A DNA stretch of 64,000 nucleotides from Flaviflexus huanghaiensis (GCF_014118685.1 NZ_JACFAK010000007.1:62001-126000); one strand, 5' to 3'. Counted from the stretch's first letter, positions 26,998-36,786 are shown. Numbers and translations are program-made. The notes: a model not told the origin generated them from the sequence alone.

Positions 26998-27252
26998 TCA
27001 GTCGGCCGAGCCTGCGCTTGCCCCGCCGCGTTCTGCGGATCTGGCTTCACGAAGCCTGCGGAGGCGCCCGACAGTCACCGGCTTTGCGTAAATCGCCGTT
27101 TCATTGTCGAGGAGACTATTGAGCCGAATGTGGTACTTCGAGCTGGTCCAGCCGAAGGTGGCACGAATAGCCTCAGCCTTCGTGGCATATCTCTCCTGCC
27201 ATGTCTCCTCCAGCTCAAGCACGGCCGCATCTTCTCCGCTGAGCTCCTTCAT
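26998..27252 (-). CDS. DUF3263 small HTH-like protein
   Basis: An 84-residue protein of DUF3263, thought to hold a sigma-like helix-turn-helix (EAIRATFGWTSSKYHIRLNSLLD). The frame has an ATG at 27273, but ATG 27252 has GGAAG five bases upstream and starts the conserved LSGEDAAVLELEETW, so I prefer it. The tail is Arg/Ala-rich. It leads the LytR_C gene. Its start lies 35 bp (14 bp with the other start) from the divergent ung start, so their promoters must overlap. Confidence 0.82.
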   Translation of the reverse strand: MKELSGEDAAVLELEETWQERYATKAEAIRATFGWTSSKYHIRLNSLLDNETAIYAKPVTVGRLRRLREARSAERGGASAGSAD

Positions 27253-27287
27253 CTTCGCTTCCACGGGAATCATCGTAGCCTGGGGTC

Positions 27288-27995
27288 ATGCTCAAACCGC
27301 TTAGCGACCTCATGGCCACCGATTGGGCCGCTGCCATGGCACCTGTGGAAGGCGAGATCCGCCAGATGGGGGATTTCCTGAGAGAGGAGGCCAACAGTGG
27401 CCACGGCTTCCTGCCCGCCGGCCACAACATTCTCCGCGCCTTTCGCGCACCGATGGCTGACGTGCGGGTCCTCATTGTCGGCCAGGACCCCTACCCGACC
27501 CCCGGGCATTCCATGGGCCTGTCGTTCTCCGTCGAACGCTCCGTGCGCCCACTCCCCCGCTCTCTTGACAACATCTTTCGAGAGCTTGAATCGGACCTTG
27601 GGATTCCACCAGCACAGACAGGTGATCTGAGTCCGTGGCAGGAGGCGGGAGTCATGCTCCTTAACAGGGTGCTCACCGTCCGGCCGGGCGCGACTGGCTC
27701 CCATCGGGGCAAAGGCTGGGAGGCGATTACTTCCCACGCGATCTCTCAGCTCGCGGAACGCGGCAGCCCACTTGTCGCCATCCTGTGGGGCCGCCAGGCC
27801 CAAGAACTGTCACCACTCCTGGGGTCGGTCCCCATTATCGCCTCCGCCCATCCCTCGCCCCTGTCAGCCTCGCGCGGGTTCTTCGGCTCGCGCCCCTTCA
27901 GCCGCGCGAACACCTTGCTCGAAGAACAGGGCGCATCGCCGATAGATTGGCGGCTCGAGCCCGAGCGGGCGTTAGACCCTTCCTGGGCTACCTGA
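27288..27995 (+). CDS. ung: Uracil-DNA glycosylase, family 1
   Basis: A 235-residue base-excision repair enzyme removing uracil from DNA. The water-activating loop [17 protein letters not shown] (65-81, catalytic Asp67) and the Leu loop [14 protein letters not shown] (188-201, His188) are intact, with [14 protein letters not shown] between. Length is standard for Ung. It converges on the nitrite reductase gene with an 11-bp gap and no terminator between. Confidence 0.96.
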   Translation: MLKPLSDLMATDWAAAMAPVEGEIRQMGDFLREEANSGHGFLPAGHNILRAFRAPMADVRVLIVGQDPYPTPGHSMGLSFSVERSVRPLPRSLDNIFRELESDLGIPPAQTGDLSPWQEAGVMLLNRVLTVRPGATGSHRGKGWEAITSHAISQLAERGSPLVAILWGRQAQELSPLLGSVPIIASAHPSPLSASRGFFGSRPFSRANTLLEEQGASPIDWRLEPERALDPSWAT

Positions 27996-28006
27996 GGCAG
28001 GCTCAA

Positions 28007-30649
28007 CTATCTGTCCGTGACACGGATCGTGCCTTTCGCTCCTCGCTCCGCCTCCGACATGATGTGGTTGACAAGCGTGTAGTGGCCAGCCTCGGGGAAG
28101 ACGAGTTCGACGAAGCCGCCTTCGGCGGGCAACAGCCCGAGGGCCTGGGATCCGCCTATCTCTTCTTCGGGGCCGAGGAGGTAACTACCCTCCTTCCACA
28201 CCGTGTCGAACTGGCCGCCGACGATGTGGAAGCTCGTGGCAACGTTAGGTCCTGCATCGAGAACCCAGAAGCGGACGCGCTCGCCGGTCTTCACCTCGAG
28301 AGGGTGCTGCACGTACTGGTTGGGGTAGCCGTTGTAGTGGGCCGTGTCGTGGTCACCGTCTGCAATCTTGCCCGAATCGGCCACGTCACCCGCAGGGCCG
28401 TAATAGGACTCGCCGTGGACCATGACGAACTGGTGATCGACCTCCGGCAGGTCCGGCGGTTCGATGACGACTGCGCCATACATGCCATTGGCGATGTGGA
28501 GGGACATGGGAGCAGTTGAGCAGTGATACATCCACACTCCGGCTCTCTCCGCGGTGAACGTGTACGTGAGCTCTTCACCAGGCTCGATCGTCCTCATCGG
28601 ACGGTCCGGGGCAAGTGCGCCAGCGTGGAAGTCGATGGAGTGGCCCATCGACCCGTCGTTGACGAGCGTGATGACGAAGGTGTCACCCACCTTGCCGTGC
28701 AGGGTTGGGCCGGGCATCGTCTCGTTGAAAAGCCACAGGTTCTGAGTCAGCCCGGGTGCGACCTCCATGTCCATCTCGCTCACGGTAAAGGTCACCCGAT
28801 GCTCGGTTGCCTCATCACTGTCGATGGGCTCGAGCGCGGGGTCCATGTACCTTCCCTCGTCCATCTCCCCCATAAGATCAAACGACGGGTCCGCGGCATC
28901 AGGCTGCGCTCCCCCCATGTCCATGCCGTGGTCGCCGGCGTCACTGCGAGCGCCAGGATCTGTCCCCTGATCGCCAACGTCGATGGTGAACACCATCCCC
29001 ATCTGCCGGTGCCCCGCAACGGAGCACCATCCGTCGACGTCCTCGTTCATGACGCCGAGATCCAGTACGACAGTTTCGCCCGGCGCAATACGTCCAGAGG
29101 TGAAGCCGTTCTCGAGCACAAGGTCGTGGGATTGGCCGTCGGAATTCGTCAGTGTCAGCTCAAGAGTGTTGCCAGCTGGCACGGTGACGAGATCGGGAAC
29201 GTACCGCATGTCGACCATGTCGACCTCGACAGCCGTCACCTCGCCCGACGCGTCGACGGGGGATGCGGTGGTGGTTCCTGATGGGGATGGGCGGACAATA
29301 CCGGAGGAGGCGGGGTCGGCGGCGACAGCGCCGATGACAAGGAGCGCGACTGCGCCAATTGAAAAGAGGATAGGGCCGCGCTGCGGGGACACGGGTGTCA
29401 CGTTTCCTTCCCGATCGGTCATGGGCGGCGGAGCATCATGGAGATGCTTCTCCCGAACGGGGAGGATCGCCCAGATAAGGCACCACACGGTGCCTACAGC
29501 GGCCACGAGGGCCGCAAGCGATGTGAAGACGAGGACGAGGCTCGCTTCAGAGATGATGTAGAGGGTAAGCGAAGCGTTGAGCACGATGATCCGCCAGGCA
29601 GCACCAGCATCTGCTCGGGCGTTGCGGACACGGACGTGCTTAGGCCCGCCGCCGATGACAACCGGCAGGAGGTAGCTGAGGGCCCCAAGAACGACCTGGG
29701 CGACGCCTCCGGCGAGCAGGGGAAGAACGATCGGGCCGAAATTGCCGATGACGGAGAGCGGATCGACGAAAAGTAGCTGCAACCCGATGAAGACGATTGT
29801 GCCGAGAAGCCACAGCGCCCCAGCAGCGACGGAGAGTGCAGCGTAGCTTCCCCCCGCCATCTTCCACGTTATCCCGACGAGCGGAGCCAGCATGAGGATT
29901 GCGGAAGCCGCAAAGCCGAGGTACCCGAGCCCCGAGATGATCCCGCCGAGCGGGGTGAGCGCGATGAGGAGGCTACCGGACGCCGCGACAAGCGCTGCGC
30001 CAATGAGGAGTGGCAGGCGCTTCTTCGCCACGGTTTCCGCTCCCGGCGGTAGCTTGGCTCTGAGTATTGTCGGCCACAGCGTGAGAAGCGTGCCGACGAT
30101 CGGGATGCCGACCCAGGCGAGCACATTGAGTGCCACGTGGGCGCCCCGGATGGCAACGGACGTCGCGGGTTGCCAGGAGTCGAGCGACAGGAGATAGCCG
30201 AGAATGATCCCGGGAATGAACAGCACCGCGGCCGCAAGATAGGCGTGCACGGCGACCTCGAACCGAGCCGGTAGTGCGCTCTTCAACCTTCCCCACAGCC
30301 GGAGGATGTGAGTGAGGATCGCTACGCCGATGACGAGGGACGCGCCACCTGCGACCCAGTCATTGCCGGCGATCATGCCGATGCCCAGGGTGGTGATACC
30401 GGCGTTGAGCAACGCGAGGGTCGCGGCTTCGCCACGGCGGCTTTCTGGTCGCGAGCGCAATACGGCGACGGTGAAGTGGTTGGTCCAAATCAGGAGGGCG
30501 TTGGTCACAACGCCGAGGGTGAACGTGTGGACCATGATCCACGTCGCTTCCGGGATGAAGCGGTGGGCGGTGATAGCGGCTGCCGCTATCGCCATCCAGA
30601 AGATGACGAGTGTTGCCGTTCCTCTATGCCAGATCGAGCGCGGAGCCAT
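28007..30649 (-). CDS. nirK: Membrane-anchored copper nitrite reductase with N-terminal polytopic domain and three cupredoxins
   Basis: An 880-residue fusion reducing nitrite to NO outside the membrane. Residues 1-400 hold about 11 membrane helices related to NnrS; a further helix is at 427-445. A first cupredoxin (~470-558) has type 1 copper ligands His508, Cys542, His547, Met550. The C-terminal NirK part (~615-880) has type 1 ligands His670, Cys710, His718, Met723, type 2 ligands His675, His709, His862, and catalytic Asp673 and His808, all present. A Met/Asp-rich segment (565-605, MDMGG, MGEMDEG) lies between. The extra cupredoxin could pass electrons from the membrane to the reductase. The start overlaps the upstream stop by one base (TGATG). 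No nitric oxide reductase is in view. Confidence 0.9.
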   Translation of the reverse strand: MAPRSIWHRGTATLVIFWMAIAAAAITAHRFIPEATWIMVHTFTLGVVTNALLIWTNHFTVAVLRSRPESRRGEAATLALLNAGITTLGIGMIAGNDWVAGGASLVIGVAILTHILRLWGRLKSALPARFEVAVHAYLAAAVLFIPGIILGYLLSLDSWQPATSVAIRGAHVALNVLAWVGIPIVGTLLTLWPTILRAKLPPGAETVAKKRLPLLIGAALVAASGSLLIALTPLGGIISGLGYLGFAASAILMLAPLVGITWKMAGGSYAALSVAAGALWLLGTIVFIGLQLLFVDPLSVIGNFGPIVLPLLAGGVAQVVLGALSYLLPVVIGGGPKHVRVRNARADAGAAWRIIVLNASLTLYIISEASLVLVFTSLAALVAAVGTVWCLIWAILPVREKHLHDAPPPMTDREGNVTPVSPQRGPILFSIGAVALLVIGAVAADPASSGIVRPSPSGTTTASPVDASGEVTAVEVDMVDMRYVPDLVTVPAGNTLELTLTNSDGQSHDLVLENGFTSGRIAPGETVVLDLGVMNEDVDGWCSVAGHRQMGMVFTIDVGDQGTDPGARSDAGDHGMDMGGAQPDAADPSFDLMGEMDEGRYMDPALEPIDSDEATEHRVTFTVSEMDMEVAPGLTQNLWLFNETMPGPTLHGKVGDTFVITLVNDGSMGHSIDFHAGALAPDRPMRTIEPGEELTYTFTAERAGVWMYHCSTAPMSLHIANGMYGAVVIEPPDLPEVDHQFVMVHGESYYGPAGDVADSGKIADGDHDTAHYNGYPNQYVQHPLEVKTGERVRFWVLDAGPNVATSFHIVGGQFDTVWKEGSYLLGPEEEIGGSQALGLLPAEGGFVELVFPEAGHYTLVNHIMSEAERGAKGTIRVTDR

Positions 30650-31815
30650 CAGCCTCTCCCCTTCGTGTCCGGTCGGCCGATCATCAGTCCGCCGGTGGCC
30701 CGCGGCTCGTCACGGAACTCCGGTTGCCGCTTCTTCACTTTCGGAGGACCGGCGGCTGAGGACGCGGCCGCGGTGATGACGAAGGCGAGGATGGTGGCGA
30801 CGAGGAGCGCACCACCAATTTGCCACGTGACCGTGAGCCCTCTGACATCGCCGATAAGTCTGATGAGGAGACCCGCATTGAGGAGGACAGCGGGAACCCA
30901 GAAGATCGGCCGATACGGCAGGGGGCGGCGGAGGACCGCGGGAAGGATGATCGGGGCGTGGGCCATGATCATTGAGATTGTGAATCCGATCGTCAACGAA
31001 TGAACGACCGTGTCGTAGACCGGTGACGCTGTGAGCTCACCTCCGAGCACCCAGGTAGCACCAGCGATCGCGAGCCAGACCATGGCGGCGAGCATGTTGG
31101 CTGCCGAGTATTGCGGCAGTCCTGCCGATCTCACAGTCGTCCGGGCAATGTCATACCGCGCGAGCCACGCTGCCTGCGCGAGAAAGAGCACCCCGACAAA
31201 TTCGCCGCCTCGGCCAGCGGCCAGGACCGCAACAATCGCGAAGGAGAGTGCGAGTGCCAATCCCCAGGCGAGACGCTCAGCGCCAGCCGGAAGAGAGAGG
31301 TGGGCGAGCTCGACGCGCTCGCCGACAATCGTCAAAACAAAGAAGCCTGCAATCCACGGGATGATCGCCCATGTGGCTGCGCCAGTCCACCACAGGAGAA
31401 CAGCTCCGAGACCAAAGAGTGCGCCGAGGATCTGGATCGACATCGCGGCCGTGAGTCCGCGGCGGGCGAGACGCCAGTACACCGCGACGAGCAACGCCAT
31501 GCCGACTGCGTGGAATGCTCGACCGATAGTGGGTTCGAAGAGGAGGATGGTGCCGCCGATCCCGAGTGCGGCGGGGGCGATGAGTGCCCACTTCTCTCGG
31601 AGCGCGATGACGCGTTCGAGGCAGATGAGGGTGCCAGCGAAGCCGAACGTCATGACCTGGCCGTGGATAGCGGCGTCAGTGTCTCCCGAGGGCACCGGCG
31701 CCCATACTCCCAGCAGGCTGAGGGCAAGGTTGAGACCGATGATGAGGCACACGCCCCCGGTGATCAGAACGGGCCACCGCATCCATGCCGGAATCGGCCC
31801 TGCCATATTACTCAC
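30649..31815 (-). CDS. NnrS-like polytopic membrane protein
   Basis: A 388-residue membrane protein with about 11-12 helices, similar in style to NnrS and to the N-terminal module of the neighbouring reductase. It has histidines near helix ends (DAAIHGQVMTFGF, YDTVVHSLTIGFTISMIMAHAPIILP), which in NnrS are thought to bind haem or metal. The last 35 residues are basic and cytoplasmic. The GTG at 31815 lacks a good ribosome site; ATG 31806 is possible. Its stop overlaps the nirK start, so the pair is made together. It may relieve NO stress or help copper or haem insertion. Confidence 0.78.
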   Translation of the reverse strand: MSNMAGPIPAWMRWPVLITGGVCLIIGLNLALSLLGVWAPVPSGDTDAAIHGQVMTFGFAGTLICLERVIALREKWALIAPAALGIGGTILLFEPTIGRAFHAVGMALLVAVYWRLARRGLTAAMSIQILGALFGLGAVLLWWTGAATWAIIPWIAGFFVLTIVGERVELAHLSLPAGAERLAWGLALALSFAIVAVLAAGRGGEFVGVLFLAQAAWLARYDIARTTVRSAGLPQYSAANMLAAMVWLAIAGATWVLGGELTASPVYDTVVHSLTIGFTISMIMAHAPIILPAVLRRPLPYRPIFWVPAVLLNAGLLIRLIGDVRGLTVTWQIGGALLVATILAFVITAAASSAAGPPKVKKRQPEFRDEPRATGGLMIGRPDTKGRG

Positions 31816-31860
31816 GGCATTAACCGTACTAAAGCGACGGTAGGAGGGCCAGGACGGCTG

Positions 31861-32535
31861 TCACATATGGAGTGTGAGCCTACAGGCATGGGGCTCGGCA
31901 AACGGTTCGACCCGAGCCTGCGCACCTGGCGCCTCCAGGTCGAAGAGCCGATCGAGCATGCCCTGATGGATCTCGCACAGCCCCGGTGCGACAACGTTCG
32001 AGGAGGTGAGAAGCGGGCATTGGGTGAGATTGATGCAGGTGTCTTGCGATGCCTTCGGCTCGGGCGCGAAACCCATGTCGGCCATGAGACACGCGACCCC
32101 CTCGACAAGTCCGTTCTCTGTCGAGAACACCTTGCTCTTCACGATGTCATCACCCCATGTTTGACCCCACCGGTAGGCGTCGGCGCGCGCAGTCTCTTCG
32201 GGGAGCGCTTTGAGGGCAGCCGTGATGAGTCCGACGAGATGCCGGGCAGGGGCACCGCGAGCGCCCGCATTCGTCCGATACGCCTTGCGGGGCCTACCGC
32301 GCCCCTTTCCGGGGAGCGTCGATGAACTGACAAGTCCGTGCCCTTCGAGCACAGCGAGATGCTCGCGCACCGTGTTGGGATGGGATTCAAGCGCGTCTGA
32401 CAGCTCGACGACAGTGACCGAACGCCCTAGCTCAGCGAGGAGGTCAAGAAGGCGTCGTTGCTGACGTGTCAACGGTGTCGCCTCATTGAGCGCCTCCGCC
32501 ATGGGCCGCGGGCCACCGACAGGGATGACAGTCAT
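31861..32535 (-). CDS. COG2345 (SufR-like) transcriptional regulator with conserved cysteines
   Basis: A 224-residue regulator: an N-terminal winged helix (TPLTRQQRRLLDLLAELGRSV and LESHPNTVREHLAVLEGHGLV, then basic wing GKGRGRPRKAYR) and a C-terminal domain with Cys-x5-Cys-x13-Cys in DTCINLTQCPLL to GLCEIHQGML, the COG2345 pattern, where cysteines may hold a cluster. ATG 32535 follows AAGGGG six bases upstream; ATG 32550 is an alternative. It lies 45 bp before the NnrS-like gene on the same strand, so it likely controls its own operon in response to NO, redox or metal. That is inference. Confidence 0.78.
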   Translation of the reverse strand: MTVIPVGGPRPMAEALNEATPLTRQQRRLLDLLAELGRSVTVVELSDALESHPNTVREHLAVLEGHGLVSSSTLPGKGRGRPRKAYRTNAGARGAPARHLVGLITAALKALPEETARADAYRWGQTWGDDIVKSKVFSTENGLVEGVACLMADMGFAPEPKASQDTCINLTQCPLLTSSNVVAPGLCEIHQGMLDRLFDLEAPGAQARVEPFAEPHACRLTLHM

Positions 32536-32660
32536 GGAAAACCCCTTCATTACTCCCGGTTCTTCCTGGAGATTATCACGCGTACTTTGCGTCGCATGCG
32601 CCGTTTGGCCTATATAGGGGAATAACGTGGCAGGTCGTGCCATCGCCGGGAGGAAGATCG

Positions 32661-33578
32661 ATGCCTGAGGGCCATACCATTCACCGTCTTGCCGGGACGT
32701 TGACTGAGCTCTTTTCGGGGATCCGCCCGACAGTCACGTCCCCGCAAGGCCGGTTCACTCACGGTGCGGACCGCCTCAACGGCAGGATGGCACTGCCTGC
32801 CTACGCGTGGGGCAAACACTTCTTTATGCCCTTCCTCGATCAACCAGAGGTTGTTGACCTGGGTGCGGACGGCCCGGACTGGCTGCACGTCCACCTCGGA
32901 CTGTACGGCTCGTGGTCGTTCGACGGCGATGAGCACTTTGTCGCCCACGAGACAATCGGCGCTCCACGCCGCCGGATCGGAGAGGCAGAAATCGGAAACT
33001 CGTGGGCCGCGGACACGTGGGAACCACCCGCCCCGCGCGCCACCGTGAGAGTCCGTCTCGAACAACCCCACGGCGTCGCTGATCTCACTGGCCCCAACCA
33101 GTGCAGAGTCCTCGATGGTGCTGGCGTGCGCGCGGTTCTCAGCAGGCTTGGTCCCGACCCCATCCGCAATGATCCCGGTGACCGGGAGGAGTTTGTCAGG
33201 CTCGTTCGGAAGCGGCGCGTCTCAATCGGCCAACTCGTCATGGACCAGGCGGTCGCTGCTGGGCCGGGCAACATCTATCGCGCGGATTGCCTGTGGCGGG
33301 TAGGAATTCATCCGTTCCGGCCTGGCACCCGAGTGTCGGAGGCACGCCTGCGTGCTCTCTGGGACGACCTCGTGGGTGCGATGAGGGAGGGAAAGCGGGA
33401 CGGTGTCATCCTGACCAACCCGCCCGACTGCGTTCCCGAGGATCCTATCGACGTTATTGATCGCAGATTCGCCGTGTACCAGCGAACCGGAAGGCCCTGC
33501 TGGCGGTGCGGGACAGCTGTGGCTGGAGCGGATATGGCGGGGCGCCGACTGTTCTGGTGCCCCGGATGCCAGCGATAG
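32661..33578 (+). CDS. nei: Fpg/Nei-family DNA glycosylase
   Basis: A 305-residue bifunctional DNA glycosylase/AP lyase for oxidised bases. The mature N-terminus Pro-Glu-Gly-His (PEGHTIHRLAG) is the Schiff-base proline plus catalytic glutamate. H2TH segment RKRRVSIGQLVMDQAVAAGPGNIYRADCLW is followed by a C-terminal zinc finger of two C-x2-C pairs (CWRCGTA to WCPGCQR). GGGAGG precedes the ATG; the longer frame start at 32637 would hide the proline, so it is wrong. It is closest to the Nei2-type of actinobacteria. It is divergent from the COG2345 regulator. Confidence 0.93.
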   Translation: MPEGHTIHRLAGTLTELFSGIRPTVTSPQGRFTHGADRLNGRMALPAYAWGKHFFMPFLDQPEVVDLGADGPDWLHVHLGLYGSWSFDGDEHFVAHETIGAPRRRIGEAEIGNSWAADTWEPPAPRATVRVRLEQPHGVADLTGPNQCRVLDGAGVRAVLSRLGPDPIRNDPGDREEFVRLVRKRRVSIGQLVMDQAVAAGPGNIYRADCLWRVGIHPFRPGTRVSEARLRALWDDLVGAMREGKRDGVILTNPPDCVPEDPIDVIDRRFAVYQRTGRPCWRCGTAVAGADMAGRRLFWCPGCQR

Positions 33579-33579
33579 T

Positions 33580-33610
33580 CTGGGGGCAAGGGTTTGACCC
33601 TTGCCCCCAG
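33580..33610. terminator. Bidirectional terminator between nei and csoR
   Basis: CTGGGGGCAAGGG and CCCTTGCCCCCAG form a perfect 13-bp stem with a five-base loop (TTTGA), directly after the nei stop and 31 bp from the csoR stop. It has no T-run on either side. Confidence 0.7.
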
Positions 33611-33641
33611 CATGTCTTCACCGTCGTTGTCGCCCTAATTC

Positions 33642-33977
33642 TCAGGACTTGACCAAGCGCGTAATCGCGGACATCGCCTCATCGATTTTGTCATCCGCGA
33701 CCTGACCGCCCGTCTTCGCGGCGTCCATGACGCAGTGGCTCAGATGATCCTTGAGGAGAGACAGTCCGACATTCTCGAGCGCGCTCGTCAGTGCAGCGAT
33801 CTGCGTGAGGATGTCGATGCAGTACTCCTCTTCATCCACCATGCGGTGGATGCCGCGAGCCTGCCCCTCGATCCGGCGTAGCCGGGCAAGGTACTTCGCC
33901 TTGTTGTCGTGGTAGCCGTGGTGATGTTCGGTTCCACAGCACTGGCCGGTCGCTTCGTCAACCATGTCCGTGCTCAT
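33642..33977 (-). CDS. csoR: Copper-sensing repressor CsoR
   Basis: A 111-residue all-helical metal repressor. Cys53, His78 and Cys82 reproduce the Cu(I) trigonal site of CsoR (spacings of 25 and 4 as in the mycobacterial protein), in EYCIDILTQ and [11 protein letters not shown]. An N-terminal Cys/His-rich lead ([13 protein letters not shown]) could add metal affinity. Its start overlaps the copA stop by four bases. When Cu(I) binds, it should leave the operators before copZ. Confidence 0.93.
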   Translation of the reverse strand: MSTDMVDEATGQCCGTEHHHGYHDNKAKYLARLRRIEGQARGIHRMVDEEEYCIDILTQIAALTSALENVGLSLLKDHLSHCVMDAAKTGGQVADDKIDEAMSAITRLVKS

Positions 33978-36493
33978 GCCGCAGCCTCCTGCACTGCCGT
34001 CGGCGCTGGGGCCTCAACAGTCCGCTCATCGCCACCCGCCGTCGACGTGAAGCTGCGCAGTCGGAGCGAGTTCGACACGACAAACACGGACGAGAACGCC
34101 ATGGCGGCGCCAGCAATCATCGGGTTAAGCATGCCAAGCGCTGCGAGCGGGATTGCCGCCGTGTTGTAGGCAAAGGCCCAAAATAGGTTGCCCTTGATCG
34201 TGCCAAGAGTCTTCCTTGATAGCCTCATCGCATCTGCCGCGCTTCGCAGGTCGCCTCGAACGAGAGCGATGTCGGCAGCCTCGAGGGCTACGTCAGTGCC
34301 CGTTCCCATGGCGAGGCCAAGATCTGCCTGAACAAGTGCAGGAGCATCGTTGACACCGTCGCCGACCATGGCAACGCTTCTCCCCTCACTCTGCAACTTC
34401 TCAATGACCTCGACCTTGTCCTCCGGAAGCACCTCGGAGATGACACGGTCGATGCCAACCTTGGTGGCAATGTGCTGGGCCACGCGATCGTTGTCGCCTG
34501 TCAGCAGGACAACCTCGAGACCGAGACCCTTGAGTTGGCTGACGGCTTCTGCGGAGGTGGGCTTCACCTGGTCCGCAACGACGAGGACTCCGCGCACCGC
34601 GCCGTCCCAGCCGGCGGCCACAACGGTCTTGCCAGCCTGCTGGGCGGATTGGAAGACGCTGTCAAGGTTGCCGAGTACCATGCCGTGTTCGGCTAGCAGT
34701 GACGGCTTGCCGACGAGCACTCGTTTGCCGTCGACGGTGCCGGACACGCCGTGGCCCTCATGGTTGGCGAAATCCTTGACGTCCACGAAGGAGCCGATCT
34801 CAGCGGTAGCGCCCTGAGCGATGGCGCGGGCGATCGGATGTTCTGACGCGTTCTCGAGGCTTCCTGCAACGCTCAAGAGAGTTTCCCGATCGGTTCCGGA
34901 GAGATGGACCTCTTCGAGTGTCATAACCCCGGTTGTCACCGTGCCCGTCTTGTCAAGGACGATCGTGTCGATGACGCGGGTTTGCTCGAGAACCTCGGGG
35001 CCCTTGATGAGAATGCCGAGCTGAGCGCCGCGGCCCGTGCCAACGAGCAGTGCGGTCGGCGTCGCGAGCCCGAGGGCACAGGGGCAGGCGATGATGAGAA
35101 CGGCAACCGCCGCCGTGAACGCCATGTCAGCCCCGCTACCCGTCGCCAGCCAGGCGATGAGGGTCATGAGAGCGACGACAATAACGATAGGGACGAAGAT
35201 TCCAGAGATTTTGTCGGCAAGTCGCTGAACCTCGGCCTTGCCGGTCTGTGCTTCTTCGACGAGCCGCGCCATCTGCGCAAGCTGAGTATCGGCGCCAATC
35301 CTTGTGGCCCGGACGATGATGCGGCCACCCGCGTTGACAGTCGCGCCCGTGACACTGTCGCCGACGCCAACCTCAACGGGGACTGACTCCCCCGTCAGCA
35401 TGGAGGCATCGACCGCTGAATTTCCAGTGATGACGACACCGTCGGTCGCGATCTTCTCTCCGGGACGAACGACGAACTCGTCGCCTACGGCAAGCTCGCT
35501 AATCGGCACACGAACTTCGGTACCGCCGCGCAGAACGGCCACATCCTTCGCGCCCATGTCCATGAGCGCCCTCATCGCCGATCCAGCCTCGCGCTTCGAA
35601 CGCTTTTCAAAGTAGCGGCCGAGGAGAACGAACATCGTCACTCCCGCCGCGACTTCGAGGTAGATATTGCCCTCACCCGTGGCGCGGGTCGGAGCAAACT
35701 CGAATCCGTGGGTCATGCCGGGCATGCCCGCAGTGCCGAAGAAGAGGGCGTAGAGCGACCAGAGGAAGGCCGACATTGTGCCGAGTGAGATCAGGGTGTC
35801 CATCGTCGCAGTGCCGTGCTTGAGATTCGACCACGCAACCCTGTGGAACGGGTAGCCGGCCCAGACGACAACAGGCGCCGTCAGGGTCAGGCTGAGCCAC
35901 TGCCAGTACGTGAACTGCAGTGCAGGGATCATGGAAATGATGATGACCGGCACGGAGAGGACAATGGAGCCAATAAGGCGCTGGCGCAGGCTCTCCATCT
36001 CCCGATCCGGCCCATCGTCCTCGGGCCTCGGCTCATCCACCTTCGGAGGCTCTGGCAGTGCCGCTGTGTACCCGGCCGATTCAACCTGGGAAATGAGAAG
36101 GCTCGTGTCGTAGCCCTCCGGGATCTCCACCCGGGCCTTCTCCGTCGCATAGTTAACTGTCGCTGATACGCCTTCAAGACGATTGAGCTTCTTCTCGACG
36201 CGAGCGGCACACGAAGCGCACGTCATCCCACCGATCGTGAGCTCAAGCGCGCCAGGCGGGATCTCACGCTTTTTCAGCTTCGCGGTATAGCCGGCCGATT
36301 CAACCTGGGAAATAAGAAGGTCCGTGTCATAGCCCTCCGGGATCTCCACCCGGGCCTTCTCCGTCGCATAGTTAACGGTCGCCGATACGCCTTCGAGGCG
36401 ATTGAGCTTCTTCTCCACGCGCGCCGCACAGGAGGCGCACGTCATTCCGCCCACCTCCAGCTCGACAGAGTCTGCTGCGGTCATCGATGTCAT
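33974..36493 (-). CDS. copA: Cu(I)-exporting P1B-type ATPase
   Basis: An 839-residue ATPase pumping Cu(I) out. Two N-terminal HMA domains (CxxC at 19/22 and 92/95), eight membrane helices, TGES, the metal motif CPC (470-472), phosphorylation Asp514 in [13 protein letters not shown] and GDGVNDAP. The two HMA domains are nearly identical (56 of 57 residues). The frame is open to 36811 over copZ, but the real start is ATG 36493 with GGAAGG seven bases before. Order copZ-copA-csoR with a shared promoter at 36756-36805 gives copper-inducible expression. Confidence 0.96.
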   Translation of the reverse strand: MTSMTAADSVELEVGGMTCASCAARVEKKLNRLEGVSATVNYATEKARVEIPEGYDTDLLISQVESAGYTAKLKKREIPPGALELTIGGMTCASCAARVEKKLNRLEGVSATVNYATEKARVEIPEGYDTSLLISQVESAGYTAALPEPPKVDEPRPEDDGPDREMESLRQRLIGSIVLSVPVIIISMIPALQFTYWQWLSLTLTAPVVVWAGYPFHRVAWSNLKHGTATMDTLISLGTMSAFLWSLYALFFGTAGMPGMTHGFEFAPTRATGEGNIYLEVAAGVTMFVLLGRYFEKRSKREAGSAMRALMDMGAKDVAVLRGGTEVRVPISELAVGDEFVVRPGEKIATDGVVITGNSAVDASMLTGESVPVEVGVGDSVTGATVNAGGRIIVRATRIGADTQLAQMARLVEEAQTGKAEVQRLADKISGIFVPIVIVVALMTLIAWLATGSGADMAFTAAVAVLIIACPCALGLATPTALLVGTGRGAQLGILIKGPEVLEQTRVIDTIVLDKTGTVTTGVMTLEEVHLSGTDRETLLSVAGSLENASEHPIARAIAQGATAEIGSFVDVKDFANHEGHGVSGTVDGKRVLVGKPSLLAEHGMVLGNLDSVFQSAQQAGKTVVAAGWDGAVRGVLVVADQVKPTSAEAVSQLKGLGLEVVLLTGDNDRVAQHIATKVGIDRVISEVLPEDKVEVIEKLQSEGRSVAMVGDGVNDAPALVQADLGLAMGTGTDVALEAADIALVRGDLRSAADAMRLSRKTLGTIKGNLFWAFAYNTAAIPLAALGMLNPMIAGAAMAFSSVFVVSNSLRLRSFTSTAGGDERTVEAPAPTAVQEAAA
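36062..36232 (-). repeat. Second copy of the tandem HMA repeat in copA
   Basis: Encodes copA residues 88-144, a copy of residues 15-71. I count about 18 differences over 171 bases, nearly all silent; the proteins differ at one residue (Ser131 against Asp58). Confidence 0.9.
36281..36451 (-). repeat. First copy of the tandem HMA repeat in copA
   Basis: Encodes copA residues 15-71. Identity to the second copy is about 89 percent at DNA level and 98 percent at protein level, unusually high for two HMA domains in one pump. Confidence 0.9.
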
Positions 36494-36522
36494 AGACGAG
36501 CCTTCCAGGTTGAGAGAATGGG

Positions 36523-36732
36523 TCAGGCGCGAACGGCCTCGTAGCCGGCTTCGTCGACTGCGGCGATAATGTCGGCGTCTGTAATGTCCTTCGACGAGGT
36601 GACGATGAGACGGCCCGTCTCGTGCGAGACATCGACTGACTCGACGCCGTCGACTTGGGTGACCTCCTCGGTTACGTGCCGTTCGCAGTGGCCGCACGTC
36701 ATTCCGGTCACCTTGTATTCGGTCGTCGTCAT
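36523..36732 (-). CDS. copZ: Copper chaperone CopZ
   Basis: A 69-residue HMA-fold Cu(I) chaperone delivering copper to CopA. The binding loop is GMTCGHC (Cys13, Cys16), followed by [17 protein letters not shown] and a ferredoxin-like end [13 protein letters not shown]. The frame reaches 36888, but ATG 36732 behind GAAGGG is the start. It is first in the copZ-copA-csoR operon, 29 bp before copA. Confidence 0.94.
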   Translation of the reverse strand: MTTTEYKVTGMTCGHCERHVTEEVTQVDGVESVDVSHETGRLIVTSSKDITDADIIAAVDEAGYEAVRA

Positions 36733-36755
36733 GTGCTTTTCCCTTCGCATGTCGG

Positions 36756-36772
36756 ATACCCCCATGGGGTAT
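36756..36772. promoter_or_regulatory. CsoR-type operator, proximal
   Basis: ATACCCCCATGGGGTAT, an inverted repeat with one extra C, 24 bp before copZ. The TACCCC/GGGGTA arms are the known core for CsoR. Confidence 0.8.
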
Positions 36773-36786
36773 AGCGGTGTCCACTT

